Under the pieces are notes generated by a model. The model did no database searches and had not been told where the DNA came from. It worked only from the letters and a program-made list of their open reading frames with translations. 64,000 bases of DNA from Panopea generosa (taxonomy: Eukaryota > Mollusca > Bivalvia > Adapedonta > Hiatellidae): the NCBI GenBank assembly GCA_029582155.1, contig CM055906.1, positions 11,961,101-12,025,100 of the forward strand, given 5' to 3'. How positions within the stretch are numbered: the stretch's first letter is position 1; each line of letters begins with the position of its first letter. Positions 1 through 11,228 of this stretch are shown here, one piece after another. The position numbers were made by a program, and so were the translations under genes.

Positions 1-1060
1 TAAACTAATATCAGCCTAATTATATTTAAACAGTTTTGCAAAAGATGATAAGCAAAATAACCTTATTAAAATCAAAGCACTGCAGTGCTGATGGGGGCGG
101 AGCATATAAGATGTAAAATATTGCTATTGTTTTAGACAAACAGGTCAGTTTGCATACGTTGAAGTAGAATAATCCCAATTACCTTTGATTCTTATACATT
201 GTACAGAATCTACATGTTCTATGCTTAACGTTGACTCTTTTTCTCGAATATGTCAGAAACGTAACTGAATGGTTTGCCTCTGAAAGAGTATTTCTGCTAT
301 AGTAAAAATATTAACTCTTAAATTTGGCAAATGTCCAACTTCAAGATAGTAATTCAACTCAATGATCTTCTACTCAACTCGTGATATTTTCAGAAATACC
401 AAGCTTTCTATATATATAAAATATCAAAGTGCTCTGAATCTAGCACGATGAATTCCACTTTGAGTATATTCATTTACTAATTTCTTTATTGATTGCAACA
501 GTGAAACAATTCGTTTAAAAGACGAAAAGTAGAAATGTGTATTTCGACATTAATAATTGATTTTTACATTTATATTTTCAAGGGCCCTATATCACCCCGT
601 AAACGGTACCGCACTAACCAAAATGTTATAGCGCCTATTTTTAGACATATCTGGATGTTTGCGTATTTTCGCTACGGAAACACAAATACTTTAACTCTTA
701 TATGTTTAAGTAGAAATTATCTACCGTTCCAATTATTTGAAATATGTGAAATATTTACTAAATAAAAATAAAAAAAACAGCACTGAAATTGATCAATCTC
801 GAATTCTTTTTAGGAATACAAGTCTATTTTTAAACATTTGGGAGAAACCGCAAGTCACATGATCGACATTAGCATATCTCTGTTTTTAGAACGAGTATTG
901 GTTGTTTATTGACATAAGCAAGGAGTATAGTTCCTTGGCATAAGGGACAGATCGAGAAAAGTTTCGTTACCGTACACATTTTTAAAATGATAGAAAAAGC
1001 GAAATCAGACTCCCGAATCAAGTAGTTATTATCTGAAGTCCTTGTCGAAATATACGACTC
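1..1060. other. AT-rich stretch, no gene seen
   Basis: Only short chance frames occur on either strand. I see no conserved protein motif, tRNA-like fold or tandem repeat. Confidence 0.5.
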
Positions 1061-1064
1061 TTTC

Positions 1065-1145
1065 AATGTGCATGATGGCGATATAGTTTGTGACCTGGAA
1101 TTTGATTTACAAGATGGCGTAATCTTTTGGTCACGTGACCATAGT
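1065..1145 (+). promoter_or_regulatory. Promoter-like segment with ATGGCG motifs and a CACGTG palindrome
   Basis: Two GATGGCG-type motifs (the second reads AAGATGGCG, YY1-like, at 1111-1119) are followed by the 12-bp perfect palindrome GGTCACGTGACC at 1129-1140. This is an E-box of the kind bound by USF/MITF/TFE-class bHLH factors in animals. The combination is typical of TATA-less animal promoters. Orientation is inferred from the weak exon candidate downstream. Confidence 0.3.
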
Positions 1146-1408
1146 TCAGCGCGTATTCATGCGCTTTAATTCCTTTGTGCTGATTAATGCTACAGAATAT
1201 AAACTTGGAATTTATAAAATACGTAATTGTTTATAGGTATAAATCGTCGCTTTATGTTATAATATTAATGTTTTCGTTGAAATAGGAGAATCTACTGTTT
1301 AAAGTGAGTTCGAGCGCTTATCAGGGGGTGGAACTATTTGATAAGTGGCTGTTAGGTTTGCATTAACACGAAACACGGTTGTAGATTTGCGGTATTGAAA
1401 ATAAAATC

Positions 1409-1516
1409 ATGTTAGCTTTGAGAGCGGCTGCTAAAGCACCGCCCCCAAAAACAGTCGCACAAATCACGAATTCCGAATGTCTGCATAACAATAAATCGCT
1501 ACTGCTTGGACGACTG
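1409..1516 (+). CDS. Weak candidate first coding exon, unrecognised
   Basis: An ATG at 1409 opens a frame beginning MLALRAAAKAPPPKTV. This Arg/Ala/Lys-rich, acid-poor start could be a mitochondrial targeting leader. A possible splice donor (CTG then GTAAAC) follows position 1516; without splicing the frame runs on to 1642 as unremarkable text. It lies about 270 bp downstream of the promoter-like segment. No family is recognised, and a chance frame is at least as likely. Confidence 0.15.
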
Positions 1517-1644
1517 GTAAACAGCGTGTCACATGTAGCGTGGGAGAAGGAGCCAAGCCTTTGTTTGGATAGAGATTTATTTGTTTGGTATTGCAGTAAT
1601 AGAGCTTTTTATAATATACTAAGATTTCTACTTGTGATTTAATT

Positions 1645-2012
1645 ATAATTAGATTTTATCGTATGCAAATGTACTTCCATTTTCACCAATAAAACAACAT
1701 TGATTTAGAGATAAAGCAGTTCAGATAACATTGAAAACTGTTACAGCCTTCGTCTGTTTCAATATTTGCGAAGCGTATTATGGGGTGTGAATTAACGATG
1801 ATATTACCGTAGTTATGCCAGTATAAATGACATGATTTCGCCTGGTAGCCATGTTGTAATGTTTTCCCCGATTACCTATGCTGATATGTAGGATAGACTT
1901 AAGTCGAGACATTATTATGTAAAAGCTTGGATAACAGAAGAGTGATATAAATAAAGAAAAATGAATAAAGAAAAAGACATTATGACAATATAGGCAGGCA
2001 AATGCAGCCGCA
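1645..2012. other. No gene seen
   Basis: AT-rich single-copy-looking sequence. Nothing supportable was found on either strand. Confidence 0.5.
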
Positions 2013-2015
2013 GAC

Positions 2016-2091
<76 letters not shown>
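2013..2091. repeat. Compound (CAGA)n(CAGG)n microsatellite
   Basis: A run of CAGA units switches cleanly to CAGG units. A minus-strand frame across it encodes alternating Leu-Pro-Ala-Cys and Leu-Ser-Val-Cys text, which is an artefact of the repeat. Confidence 0.95.
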
Positions 2092-2314
2092 TTTCTTAAA
2101 TGTTCTAAAAATCTGATATCCGGTATTTGTTGAAAATGACAATAGATAAAGTGACATTGCAGTATGATTTACACACAAAAATAACATCCACATTCTTCCT
2201 AGCCTTATTTCTACGTGTATTATTATATTCATATTAAAATTGGCGGAAGTACATATATGCTTTAACCATAGTTTGTTTTTAAAAGAGGAAGGCGTTATCA
2301 ACATTATGTTTAAA

Positions 2315-3835
2315 CATTAGTGTTTTCTGCAATATATTACGGTGTAGTCAAAGTTATGCTCAAATCTAAGTGGTCTCTACAATAGAACACGGCGTAGTCA
2401 ACGCTGTATTTAAACATATGTGGTCTCTACATTAGATCACGGCGTAGAAAACGCTATGCTTAAACCTAAGTGGTCTCTACTATAACGCTATGATGAAACG
2501 TAAGTGGTCTCTACAATCGAGCACGGCGTAGTCAACGCTATGCTGAAACCTAAGTGGTCTCTACAATAGATCACGGCGTAGTCAACGCTGTATTTAAACA
2601 TATGTGGTCTCTACATTAGATCACGGCGTAGTCAACGCTATGCTGAAACCTAAGTGGTCACTACAAAAGAGCACAGCGTAGTCAACGCTATGCTGAAACC
2701 TAAGTGGTCTCTACAATAGAGCACGGTGTAGTCAACGCTATGCTGAAACCTAAGTGGTCTCTACAACAGAGCATGGCGTAATCAACGCTATGCTGAAACA
2801 TATGTGGTCTCTACAATAGATAACGGCGTAGTCAACGCTATGCTTAAACCTAAGTGGTCTCTACTATAACGCTATGCTGAAACCTAAGTGGTCTCTACAA
2901 TAGAGCACGGCGTAGTCAACGCTATGCTGAAACCTAAGTGGTCTCTACAATAGAGCACGGCGTAGTCAACGCTATGCTGAAACCTAAGTGGTCTCTACTA
3001 TATACCACGGAGTAGTCAACGCTATGCTGAAACCTAATTGGTCTCTACAATAGAGCACGGCGTAGTCAACGCTATGCTGAAACCTAAATGGTCTCTACTT
3101 TATACCACGGCGTAGTCAATGCTATGCTGAAACCTAAGTGGTCTCTACAATAGATCACGGCGTAGTCAACGCTATGCTGAAACCTAAGTGGTCTCTACAA
3201 GAGATCACGGCGTAGTCAACGCTGTATTAAACATATGTGGACTCTACATTAGATCATGGCGTAGAAAACTCTATGCTGAAACCTAAGTGGTCTGTACAAT
3301 AGAGCACGGCGTAGTCAACGCTATGTTGAAACGTAAGTGGTCTCTACTATATAACACGGCGTAGTCAACGCTGTGCTGAAACTTAAGTGGTCTCTACTAT
3401 ATACCACGGCGTAGCCAACGCTATGCTGAAACATATATGGTCTCTACAATAGATAACGGCGTAGTCAACGCTATGCTTAAACCTAAGTGGTCTTTACAAA
3501 AGATCACGGCGTAGTCAACGCTGTATTTACACATATGTGGTCTCTACATTAGATCACGGCGTAGTCAGCGCTATGCTTAAACCTAAGTGGTCTCCACTAT
3601 ATACCACGTAGTAGTCAACGCTATGCTGAAACCTAAGTAGTCCCTACAATAGAACACGGCGTAGTCAACGCTATGTGTAAACCTAAGTGGTCTCTACAAA
3701 AGATCGCGACTTAGTCCGCGCTATCATTCTCTACAATAGATCACTGCGTAGTCAGCGCTATGCTGAAACCTAAGTAGTCTCTACAATAGAGCACGGCGAA
3801 GTCAACGCTATGCTGAAACCTAAGTAGTCTCTACT
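2315..3835 (+). repeat. 50-bp minisatellite, about 30 copies (left block)
   Basis: The 50-bp unit contains TGGTCTCTAC, then AATAGAGCAC or a TATATACCAC variant, then GGCGTAGTCAACGCTATGCT. Copies differ by point changes and by a few shortened units. The first copies, before about 2400, are the most degenerate. A second block of the same repeat family resumes at 6016 on the far side of a LINE insertion. Confidence 0.93.
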
Positions 3836-4029
3836 TTAAACATATTTTATTGCTTTTTCATATACATGTGGTAGCAAAAGGGTTGGGCCACAAGTTATCC
3901 AACATTAAAATCAGCCCTTCCCAACAACATATTATTTACAGATAGGGTGTATTGCTTAAATATACGTTTCCTATGCTGATCTTAAATGAGGGGCTCCACC
4001 ATGAGATAAATATTAAGATTTAATATGAT

Positions 4030-4841
4030 TTATTGTTTATCAAAACGTTCAGTGTCTTTAATGTAAGTTTGGACATTGTTAAATATATTAATATTTTCAT
4101 TTTCTGAGATATCATCACTCCCGTGTAATAAGGTTTTAACACTTAAAGGATGAAGATGACGTGTAGTATGAAAGAGATGAAGTCGATCATTTAAAAAAGA
4201 AGGACATTGCATGAAATAGTGTTCGGCGTCCTCTTTTTCATGCCCACATTTTTCACAAGTTGAAAATAGCTTTAATTTGTTAACAAATAAATCATAATTT
4301 AGGTTACTACAACCATTTCTTAAACGTGCATGAAAAATAGATAATTTACGAAGACCTGTTAAATTAAAACATGGAATTTTGGTGGGTTTAAACAGATGCT
4401 TCATAAGCTCGTGTTTGAATGATGATAGAGTTCCAGAGTTGCGTAAGTATTCCGGAAGACCATTCCAAGAAACAATACATGATGGAATAAAAGAATTTCT
4501 AAATAATTGAGTTCTAGTATTTAATAAGAATAATTACTATTATTTCTTAGATTATACGGTGTAGTTATTCCTACAGTTTCAGGAAAAATATTGTTTAAAA
4601 ATTCTTGAGTTGAGCCTTTTTTTATTTTATATGCAACAATTAATATTTGATATAATCTTCTATCTTCTAAAGAAAGCCAGCCTAGTTCTTTGTACAAGTT
4701 ATGAAGAGAAGTAGACCGGGTTAAACCGGTTACAATACGAGCCGCTTCATGCTGAATTTTTTCGAGATTTTCTTTTTCATATTGGGTACATCCACCCCAC
4801 ACTACAGATCCATATTCTAAAATAGGTCTTAGAAATGACAT
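4030..4841 (-). pseudogene. LINE C-terminal region with CCHC-like knuckle
   Basis: Two minus-strand frames (4521-4841 and 4030-4404) carry the region after the RT: RPILEYGSVVWGGCTQYEKE, EKIQHEAARIVTGLTR and LGWLSLEDRRLYQ. The end has CEKCGHEKEDAEHYFMQCP, a Cys-Cys-His-Cys knuckle of the kind found at the C terminus of many LINE ORF2 proteins. The gap between the two frames shows at least one frameshift or stop. This confirms minus-strand orientation with the 3' end towards 3836. Confidence 0.85.
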
Positions 4842-5033
4842 ATAAATTTGATTAAAAGCCGTTCTGTTAACTGTAAATTTTTCTCATCATTCCTAAAACC
4901 TTTGATGCAGAGTATAAAATATTATGTTCATGCCATTTTCCATCGTTGCTTAATGTGAGTCCTAAATGTTTATGATGATCTACAAACTTGACATTGGTAT
5001 TATTAAACGACAAAGAAGGATACATATTTTTTT

Positions 5034-5242
5034 TTAAAGTAAATAAAATGCTTCTGTTTTATTTGGATTAAAATTAACTAACCACTTTTTTGACCAATCT
5101 GAAATCATACTTAGGTCGTAATTTAAAATTCCTTCAATATCTGTTATATTAAATGCCGTGAATGCAAGAGATGTATCATCGGCAAATATTATAGTAATAC
5201 TTAGTAAATGGTCGGCTATATCATTAATATAAATTAAAAAGC
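5034..5242 (-). pseudogene. LINE RT fragment with FADD box
   Basis: Continues the RT frame beyond the insertion: FLIYINDI, then IIFADDTSL. FADD is the motif C catalytic box of non-LTR reverse transcriptases. Further on is WLVNFNPNKTEAF, the standard block after motif C. It stops near 5034. The sequence between here and 4841 is frameshifted. Confidence 0.85.
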
Positions 5243-5325
5243 ACAAGAGAACTGTGATACAAAGTATCACAGCGGGCCTAAAACCACTCTTTAAGAGATA
5301 TAACGTTTCGCACAGTTATTTACTT

Positions 5326-5365
<40 letters not shown>

Positions 5366-5785
5366 TTTCATCCATACAGAAGTATACTACGAGAAAATTT
5401 AGAACAAAGATGAAATGCTGAAAATTGTTGAAATACAGTATTTACAACATGTAAAACTAATCTGGAAATAAATTATTAGGAAATACTGAAGAATCGAAGG
5501 TTTTAAAAATCGCCTAAGGGGTACGAACTGGTTAGTGTACGAATAAAATAATTAGAATGCGTCTAAAATTTTACATACAAAAAGATACGAAACTACCTTC
5601 GTAATAAGTATTAAAGCAGTCTAGCAAAAAAATAGACTGTGTCTGATCTTATTTTATTTCAGTCTTCAATATCATGTACTTTCAGTATAAAATGTGAACC
5701 AATGTAAAGCAGTCTGCCAAATCCCCCAGAGGAACTTTTTAACCCCGTATTAAATAATGCGGCCCGCCTTTAGGCGGCCCGCAAT
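5243..5785. mobile_element. ~540-bp insertion inside the LINE RT frame
   Basis: This stretch separates GPLL from FLIYINDI in the RT frame and contains no coding. One end carries the hairpin CTGTGATAC-AAA-GTATCACAG (about 5261-5281) followed by GCGGGCCTAAA. The other end carries the GC-rich imperfect palindrome GCGGCCCGCCTTTAGGCGG (about 5760-5783). The GCGGGCC text at both ends, in inverted orientation, hints at a non-autonomous DNA transposon. The exact termini and a target duplication are not clear to me. A (CA)n run lies inside. Confidence 0.55.
5329..5363. repeat. (CA)n microsatellite
   Basis: An uninterrupted CA dinucleotide run of about 35 bp inside the insertion. Confidence 0.95.
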
Positions 5786-6015
5786 AATGGCCCCAGTACA
5801 GAACCTTGAGGAACTCCAGCAGATGTTGCCTGACTGTCGGACAAACTTGAGCCTACAAAGACCTTTTGTTGACGTCCGGTTAAATAACTTTCCGTCCATT
5901 TTAGGATATCACCATTAACACCGTTTTGTTTTAGCTTAAAGAGAAGACCTTTTATCCACACACGATCAAATGCTTTGGAAACGTCGCAGAAAACCATGCA
6001 TGTAAATTGACCATG
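5786..6015 (-). pseudogene. LINE reverse transcriptase fragment, palm A and B region
   Basis: The minus-strand frame shows the RT motif VFCDVSKAFDRVW, with the catalytic Asp of motif A in the FxDxxKAFD context, and then AGVPQGSVLGPLL, the motif B block. The frame begins abruptly at the minisatellite boundary, so it has no start of its own. It is cut after GPLL by an insertion. Removing the insertion joins GPLL to CFLIYINDI, which restores the family's usual reading at this point. It cannot encode an active enzyme. Confidence 0.85.
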
Positions 6016-6299
6016 TAAATTGTCTACAATAGAGCACGCCGTAGTCAGCGCTTTGTTTAAACCCAAGTGGTCTCTACTGTATACCACGCCGTAGTCAGCG
6101 CTATATTTAAACACAAGTGGTCTCTACTGTATACCACGCCGTAGTCAGCGCTATATTTAAACACAAGTGGTCTCTACTGTATACCACGCCGTAGTCAGCG
6201 CTATATTTAAACACAAGTGGTCTCTACTGTATACCACGCCGTAGTCAGCGCTATATTTAAACACATGTGGTCTCTACAATAGATCACGGCGTAGAAAAC
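6016..6299 (+). repeat. 50-bp minisatellite, right block (distinct variant)
   Basis: Five to six 50-bp units, four of them essentially identical. The unit reads TGGTCTCTACTGTATACCAC then GCCGTAGTCAGCGCTATATT. It shares phase and about three quarters of its bases with the left block, but has its own diagnostic changes (GCC for GGC, CAGCG for CAACG, TATTTAAACACAAG for TGCTGAAACCTAAG). Confidence 0.92.
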
Positions 6300-7720
6300 G
6301 CATTGTGGTTTGAACAATTTCTCAATATGATAGAGTCTTAATTAAACTGTTATAGAAATGTTATTATCTGGCAAAATAGGAGTTCATGACTTAGACACAT
6401 ACAGACATACGAACGGGCGGATGGACGGACATAACTAATATACTAACACTGACGTATGGAGACGGAATTAAGAAGTTCGACCTAAAACAAAAAAAAATCT
6501 TTTAAAAGACAGATTTGATTAATATAAGGTTCAGCTCGTTATCTAAGATGTTAAATTAATATTACCTGTTATGGATAGTACAATAACTACGTCTGATTGT
6601 AATTATATTTGAAAACTCGAACTAATTAAATTTTGTTTCGTTGAATGAACAGCTTTATAATACAGAAAACAATATTTAATAATTCTATATATAAAATATA
6701 CCAAAATAAGATTGCCATAATGTATCAGTTTGCATAGCAATATTAGAATATTTCAGCGTTATTAAAATTAAGAACAAACTATTTTAAGACGAAATGAGAC
6801 GAATTTTCCTGCTTTTTGTCGCATATTACGTTTTACGATCACACAAAGGAATAAAACCACTTTTATTTATAGTCGATAACAGTAAAATAGAGACAAAATT
6901 AGCTATGTTAAGCTATTAACCAACATTATAAAAAAACATTTTTCATCTTAAGGTTTAAAGTTGCGGGTACAGGTGGCAGATTTCTGCATCGCGAACAATC
7001 ATCGTTATCTCGTCTGTTTCACACGATACTTGATGTTATGCTTTATTTTTTGTTTGTTAATATGTCTTTTTACAGTTTTAAACATTTGTATCGGCCAAAA
7101 GAATATTTTATCCTATTTTTTTTTTTATAAAAAAAATAAAATCTAGATCACTGATAATAATCCAAAACACGACACAAGTAAATCCAGGCCTTTCAGATTA
7201 ACTGTTGGTAAATATGTAATATTGTAAGATATTCGAAATAAAATATGTTTAAACCAACTATCACCATGTAAACGAGGTTGCTCAGTGGCTAAAACAATTA
7301 TAATAATGATGTTCAGAGCACATATTTAGAAAACTAGTTTGGCAGTTTGGTCAATATGGTCAATGGTTAAAATGCATGTTCATCGAAAATTAAACGGTTG
7401 CTTCCAAATTCCACGTTGCTCAATATTTAGATGGTAATGATTGTTGGTTGGCGAACTAAGTATCTTAGTGCTGAAATAGTGACGGTAAGTTAATACTGCG
7501 GTACGGCAATATTAATACACTGCATGTAAAGTGCTAAAATAGTGTTAAAAAGTAAAAACTACGGCAGTCATGCATACAGTTCATTGCACGTAAAATACTA
7601 AGCCCTTGGTGTTGTCATAAATGTATTGCATTTAAAGCACTGGAATGGCTTTACACACTGGATAGATATTTTTTTTGAATGCAGTTTAACGCCATTTTCA
7701 ACACATTTCAGGTTTTATAT
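6300..7720. other. AT-rich stretch, no gene seen
   Basis: Short chance frames only. I see no repeat structure or conserved motif. Confidence 0.5.
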
Positions 7721-7724
7721 GGCA

Positions 7725-7855
7725 TATCCAGTTTTACCGGTGGAGGAATATCTCAGGCTGAGTCAGATAGAGTAGAACCACAGTCCTTCCGCGACCTTAG
7801 CGCTGAGAGGTAAGTGATCTTGAGACGGCGCCGTATACCACTCGACCAAGGAGAA
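7725..7855 (-). repeat. tRNA-like (SINE-type) fragment
   Basis: Read on the minus strand, CTTGGTCGAGTGGTATACGG resembles a tRNA A-box/D-arm of the Leu/Ser type. No good B-box was found at the expected distance. It may be a decayed tRNA-derived SINE head. Confidence 0.3.
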
Positions 7856-8004
7856 CCTACTGGATAGATACATTTCACATTAAGAATTTAAAAAATGGTG
7901 TTTGTAAACCAATACCATTACCTTGTGCTAAGTAATGACCTGCCATCGTAATATCTCTCTGTTGACAGGGACACGTAAAGTCACCGTCAAGCTGTGAGAT
8001 CGCA

Positions 8005-8570
8005 TAGAGTTCCTGACGCATAGAGCTTCCCGAGGAGCCCTATATATGCGTTGCATCCTAACGCATAGAGCTCCCTGGGAGCCTTATGCATTAAGCCTCG
8101 GCGTATAGAGCTCCCTGGGAGCCCTGTGCATTAAGCCTCGGCGTATAGAGCTCCCTGGGAGCCCTGTGCATTAAGCCTCGGCGTATAGAGCTCCTAGGGA
8201 GCCCTGTGCATTAAGCCTCGGCGTATAGAGCTCCCTGGGAGCCCTGTGCATTAAGCCTCGGCGTATATAGCTACCTGGGAGCCCTGTGCATTAAGCCTCG
8301 GCGTATAGAGCTCCCGGGGAGCCCTATGCATTAAGCCTCGGCGTATAGAGCTCCCGGGTAGCCCTATGCATTAAGCCTCGGCGTATAGAGCTCCCTTGGA
8401 GCCATATGCATTAAGCCTTGGCGTATAGAGCTCCCGGGGAACCCTATGCATAAAGCCTCGGCGTATACAGCTCCCCTGGAGTCCTATGCATTAAGCCTTG
8501 GCGTATAGAGCTCCCGGGGAACCCTATGCATTAAGCCTCGGCGTATAGAGTTCCCGGGAGCTTTATGCGT
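8005..8570 (+). repeat. 40-bp minisatellite with palindromic core, about 13 copies
   Basis: The unit is GCGTATAGAGCTCCCTGGGA followed by GCCCTGTGCATTAAGCCTCG. Every copy contains GCTCCC-N-GGGAGC or a close variant, a short perfect inverted repeat able to form a hairpin. Changes in the core are often matched on both arms. Confidence 0.92.
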
Positions 8571-9270
8571 CAAATATACACATCAAATTTAAAACGGGTC
8601 TGACATTTTGTCGCTAGGGCTCCCAAATTTAAAATGATAGTCATATTGACTGTAACGTTATTTGCTAGACCCTAGACACCATCGTTATTGTAAATATGCA
8701 GTTTCTTAATGTCCATCAGTACTGTTATTCAAATCTACACTAAAACCCCACACTAGGACCATTTCCATAATAACATTCGGATTTTCTTTTATTTAATGAT
8801 CATTTTGTTTAATAATAATATTGCCACCCCTTTATTTAGTATTAGGACCGCTTGTACGGCGGCAGATTAGTGTATTTTCTTTTAATCTAACTCCAGAAAT
8901 TGGACCACCAGTTCATCCCGTCATTCTTTTTCATTCCTCTTTTTTCATGTGAAGGTTATTAACAAGTCATTGGTCGTTTATAAAGTGTGAACAAGGGGGC
9001 CTTTGTTGATTAGGTGTTGCTTGTTATTCAGCCTCTCGGTTACATCGGTGTCATTTTGTTTGTCCTATGTAAGAAATAGAAGATAACGATAAAATATGCT
9101 TCATGTGTGCAATGTATTAGTTAATGAGAATTCATTTTTTTTTTATGAATTAACAGCATTCAATTATACACTATAGTTGCATTGTTTATTATTGAAAGAG
9201 GTGTTGTTTTGATTTTCATCCTTCATAAAGAAATATTTAATTTTGTATAGTTCAAGAATTAAGTCACTGT
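8571..9270. other. No gene seen
   Basis: Single-copy-looking AT-rich sequence without supportable features. Confidence 0.5.
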
Positions 9271-9274
9271 TAAT

Positions 9275-9375
9275 GGAGAAAATGATGATGAATATAATGA
9301 TGATGTTGGTGATACTGATGATGATGACAATGATGATGGTGAAGACAATGTAAAAGATGAAAATAATGACAATGA
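9275..9375 (+). repeat. Imperfect GAT-rich trinucleotide tract
   Basis: Degenerate runs of GATGATGAT and GACAATGATGAT. Confidence 0.75.
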
Positions 9376-9498
9376 AACCAACAGCAATGACAATTGTTAT
9401 CGTTGTTGTTGTGGAAGAAGTGTCAGATGTTGTACTAATTCTCTAAATAATTTTAATTAATATCGAAGTCGATATATCCAATCGAAGAGCTTATGGAG

Positions 9499-9540
9499 CA
9501 TATTGACGGGGAGCTCTATGCGTCAGAAGCTCTATGTGGT
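9499..9540 (+). repeat. Isolated degenerate copy of the 40-bp repeat
   Basis: GGGGAGCTCTATGCGTCAGA and GAAGCTCTATG echo the 40-bp unit, about 930 bp beyond the end of the main array. Confidence 0.45.
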
Positions 9541-9705
9541 CTCACAGTGCTGTCGTAGCATCGCGTCTTCGTCATCATGCCATCGTGTTGTTGTGGCATC
9601 GCGTGGCTCTTATGATAAGCAATTCACGATGGCCCTAACCGGACATCGTAAAACACTTTTCCACATTGTGAATTACAAGCGTTTTAGGTGCATTGCAGTT
9701 GTTAG

Positions 9706-9721
9706 TTGTTGATGATGATGG

Positions 9722-9769
<48 letters not shown>
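9706..9769 (+). repeat. (GAT)n microsatellite
   Basis: About 20 near-perfect GAT triplets. Confidence 0.95.
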
Positions 9770-9770
<1 letters not shown>

Positions 9771-10363
9771 AGCAATGATTATCATACAAAAACTATAGTT
9801 TGTAAACTTTATAATCATGTATGCTTTAGCTTACCTCTTCCTGTAGACTTTATATAGTATTTATATCCGGTTGTCCGCGGTGTGTGCGCGCGTGTGTATG
9901 TGTGTGTCCTGAGATAGCTTCAACCAGCTTGTTGACACATTTTATTTATCAATTTTCAAAATATGAATTATTAAACAAAAGGATATAAGGTAGATTATAT
10001 ATATGTAAGTGACCTCCAACGATGGTTTGACCCCAGGATAGCCTAAATATTTAAGTGCAAATAAAGAGCTGTGTTGATATCCGTTATCACCAAACATTAG
10101 CTTTACAGATTTATACCACGTTATACAGGGACAACTGCAAACTGTAAACAAACATACTAATCACGCATGCGCACTTTTAAGATCAGGGTTCTTCGAGTCC
10201 AAGTGGTCCAAAACGCTGCCATCTAATGACCAGTTACCTCACATCGCTTATGTCGTGGGTTCGAGCTTTGCTCCAAAATCCTCATGTTAGAAAGTTTGCC
10301 AGTTTTGACGAGCAGACGGTGGTTCTACTCTGATTATTCTGAGGTATTACCTAACCAATTAAA
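9770..10363. other. No gene seen
   Basis: Contains a short GT-rich tract at about 9880-9908 and otherwise nothing supportable. Confidence 0.5.
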
Positions 10364-10678
10364 TGTTGTTGTATTGTGTTTATCGTCGCTTTCAACAATT
10401 TTTCAGTCATATTGCGACGGTGTCTACTTGAGACAGTATTCTGAGCGCTGTCACAGTGGAGTATCATGCCGCAGACACATGGTATGATACCCCACCCAGT
10501 CACATTATACTGACACCCGGCCGACCAGACGTAGACCTTTTCTCTAAATGCTAAGCGTCAAGCGAGGAAGCTTCTAGTACCATTTTTAAATTATTTAGTA
10601 TGACCCGGCCGGGGATTGAACCAACGACCTTCCGCATGCGAGGCGGACGCTCTTCCACTAGACCACGCTGCGGTCTCA
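10364..10678 (-). mobile_element. tRNA-Ala-headed SINE, copy 1
   Basis: On the minus strand the element starts with a tRNA-like head: A-box TGGTCTAGTGGAAGAGCG, anticodon-loop text CTCGCAT (CGC, Ala-like) and B-box GGTTCAATCCC. A body containing CTAGAAGCTTCCTCGCTTGA follows, and the end is a short CAACAACA-type tail. Two further copies lie at 14,008 and 32,844. Such SINEs are transcribed by Pol III and mobilised by a partner LINE. Confidence 0.88.
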
Positions 10679-10679
10679 A

Positions 10680-11228
10680 TTAAAGTGGATAGTGTTAAAC
10701 ACAAATACAAATACTGTGTTGAAATAATTCCGCCATTGTTGTTATCAGCACCTTCGTCTTCTCTCAAAGCAATAGCAGATTTTCAACAAGACTAACACTG
10801 GTCATAAAGTCGCTGTTGTTTACAACATACACGGTTTTGCTTGTATTAAACTGCATTGTAACATATTATAGTGTACGCTATGAATCAGATTAGGACCCAG
10901 TCTCCAACATAACCAGGCGTACTATGTACCACTGTGCCACCGCTGCGTTCACATAGACTGTCATGACATTCTTTTATGCATTGGTGTAAAACAGTATAAA
11001 TGTCTCTGACGTTTTTGTACCGAGTGTACCTTCACTTTGCAACCATGGTCCGAATACTCGCCACAGTACATGATAGTAAACAGCAGATCTACACACACTG
11101 GCCGTTTATAATAACATGGGGTGTCACCAGTGGCTATAACAAATGTTTGTCTTCTACAATATCGGTACCGATTCGTAGTCGATTTAAATTAGCTGAATAA
11201 TATATTATAAAACTAATACTCGCTTCAT
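10680..11228. other. No gene seen
   Basis: Nothing supportable between the SINE and the 25-bp array. Confidence 0.5.

Larger units (their letters stand above)
3836..6015 (-). mobile_element. 5'-truncated non-LTR retrotransposon (LINE) inserted in the minisatellite
   Basis: Reading right to left, the element holds part of a reverse transcriptase, then a C-terminal region, then a 3' UTR with AATAAA close to its end near 3836-3850. Both edges abut the 50-bp minisatellite in nearly the same phase; TCTAC occurs on both sides and may be a target duplication. The endonuclease and N-terminal RT are missing, the usual result of incomplete target-primed reverse transcription. Motif text suggests the CR1/Jockey group; the clade was not tested. 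Confidence 0.85.

Noticed and set aside
1915..2304. 129-codon minus-strand ORF with Pro-Ala-Cys-Leu repeats
   Set aside because: Driven by the CAGA/CAGG microsatellite.
2315..3835. CRISPR-like array (regular ~50-bp repeats)
   Set aside because: Units are contiguous without unique spacers, and the context is clearly eukaryotic.
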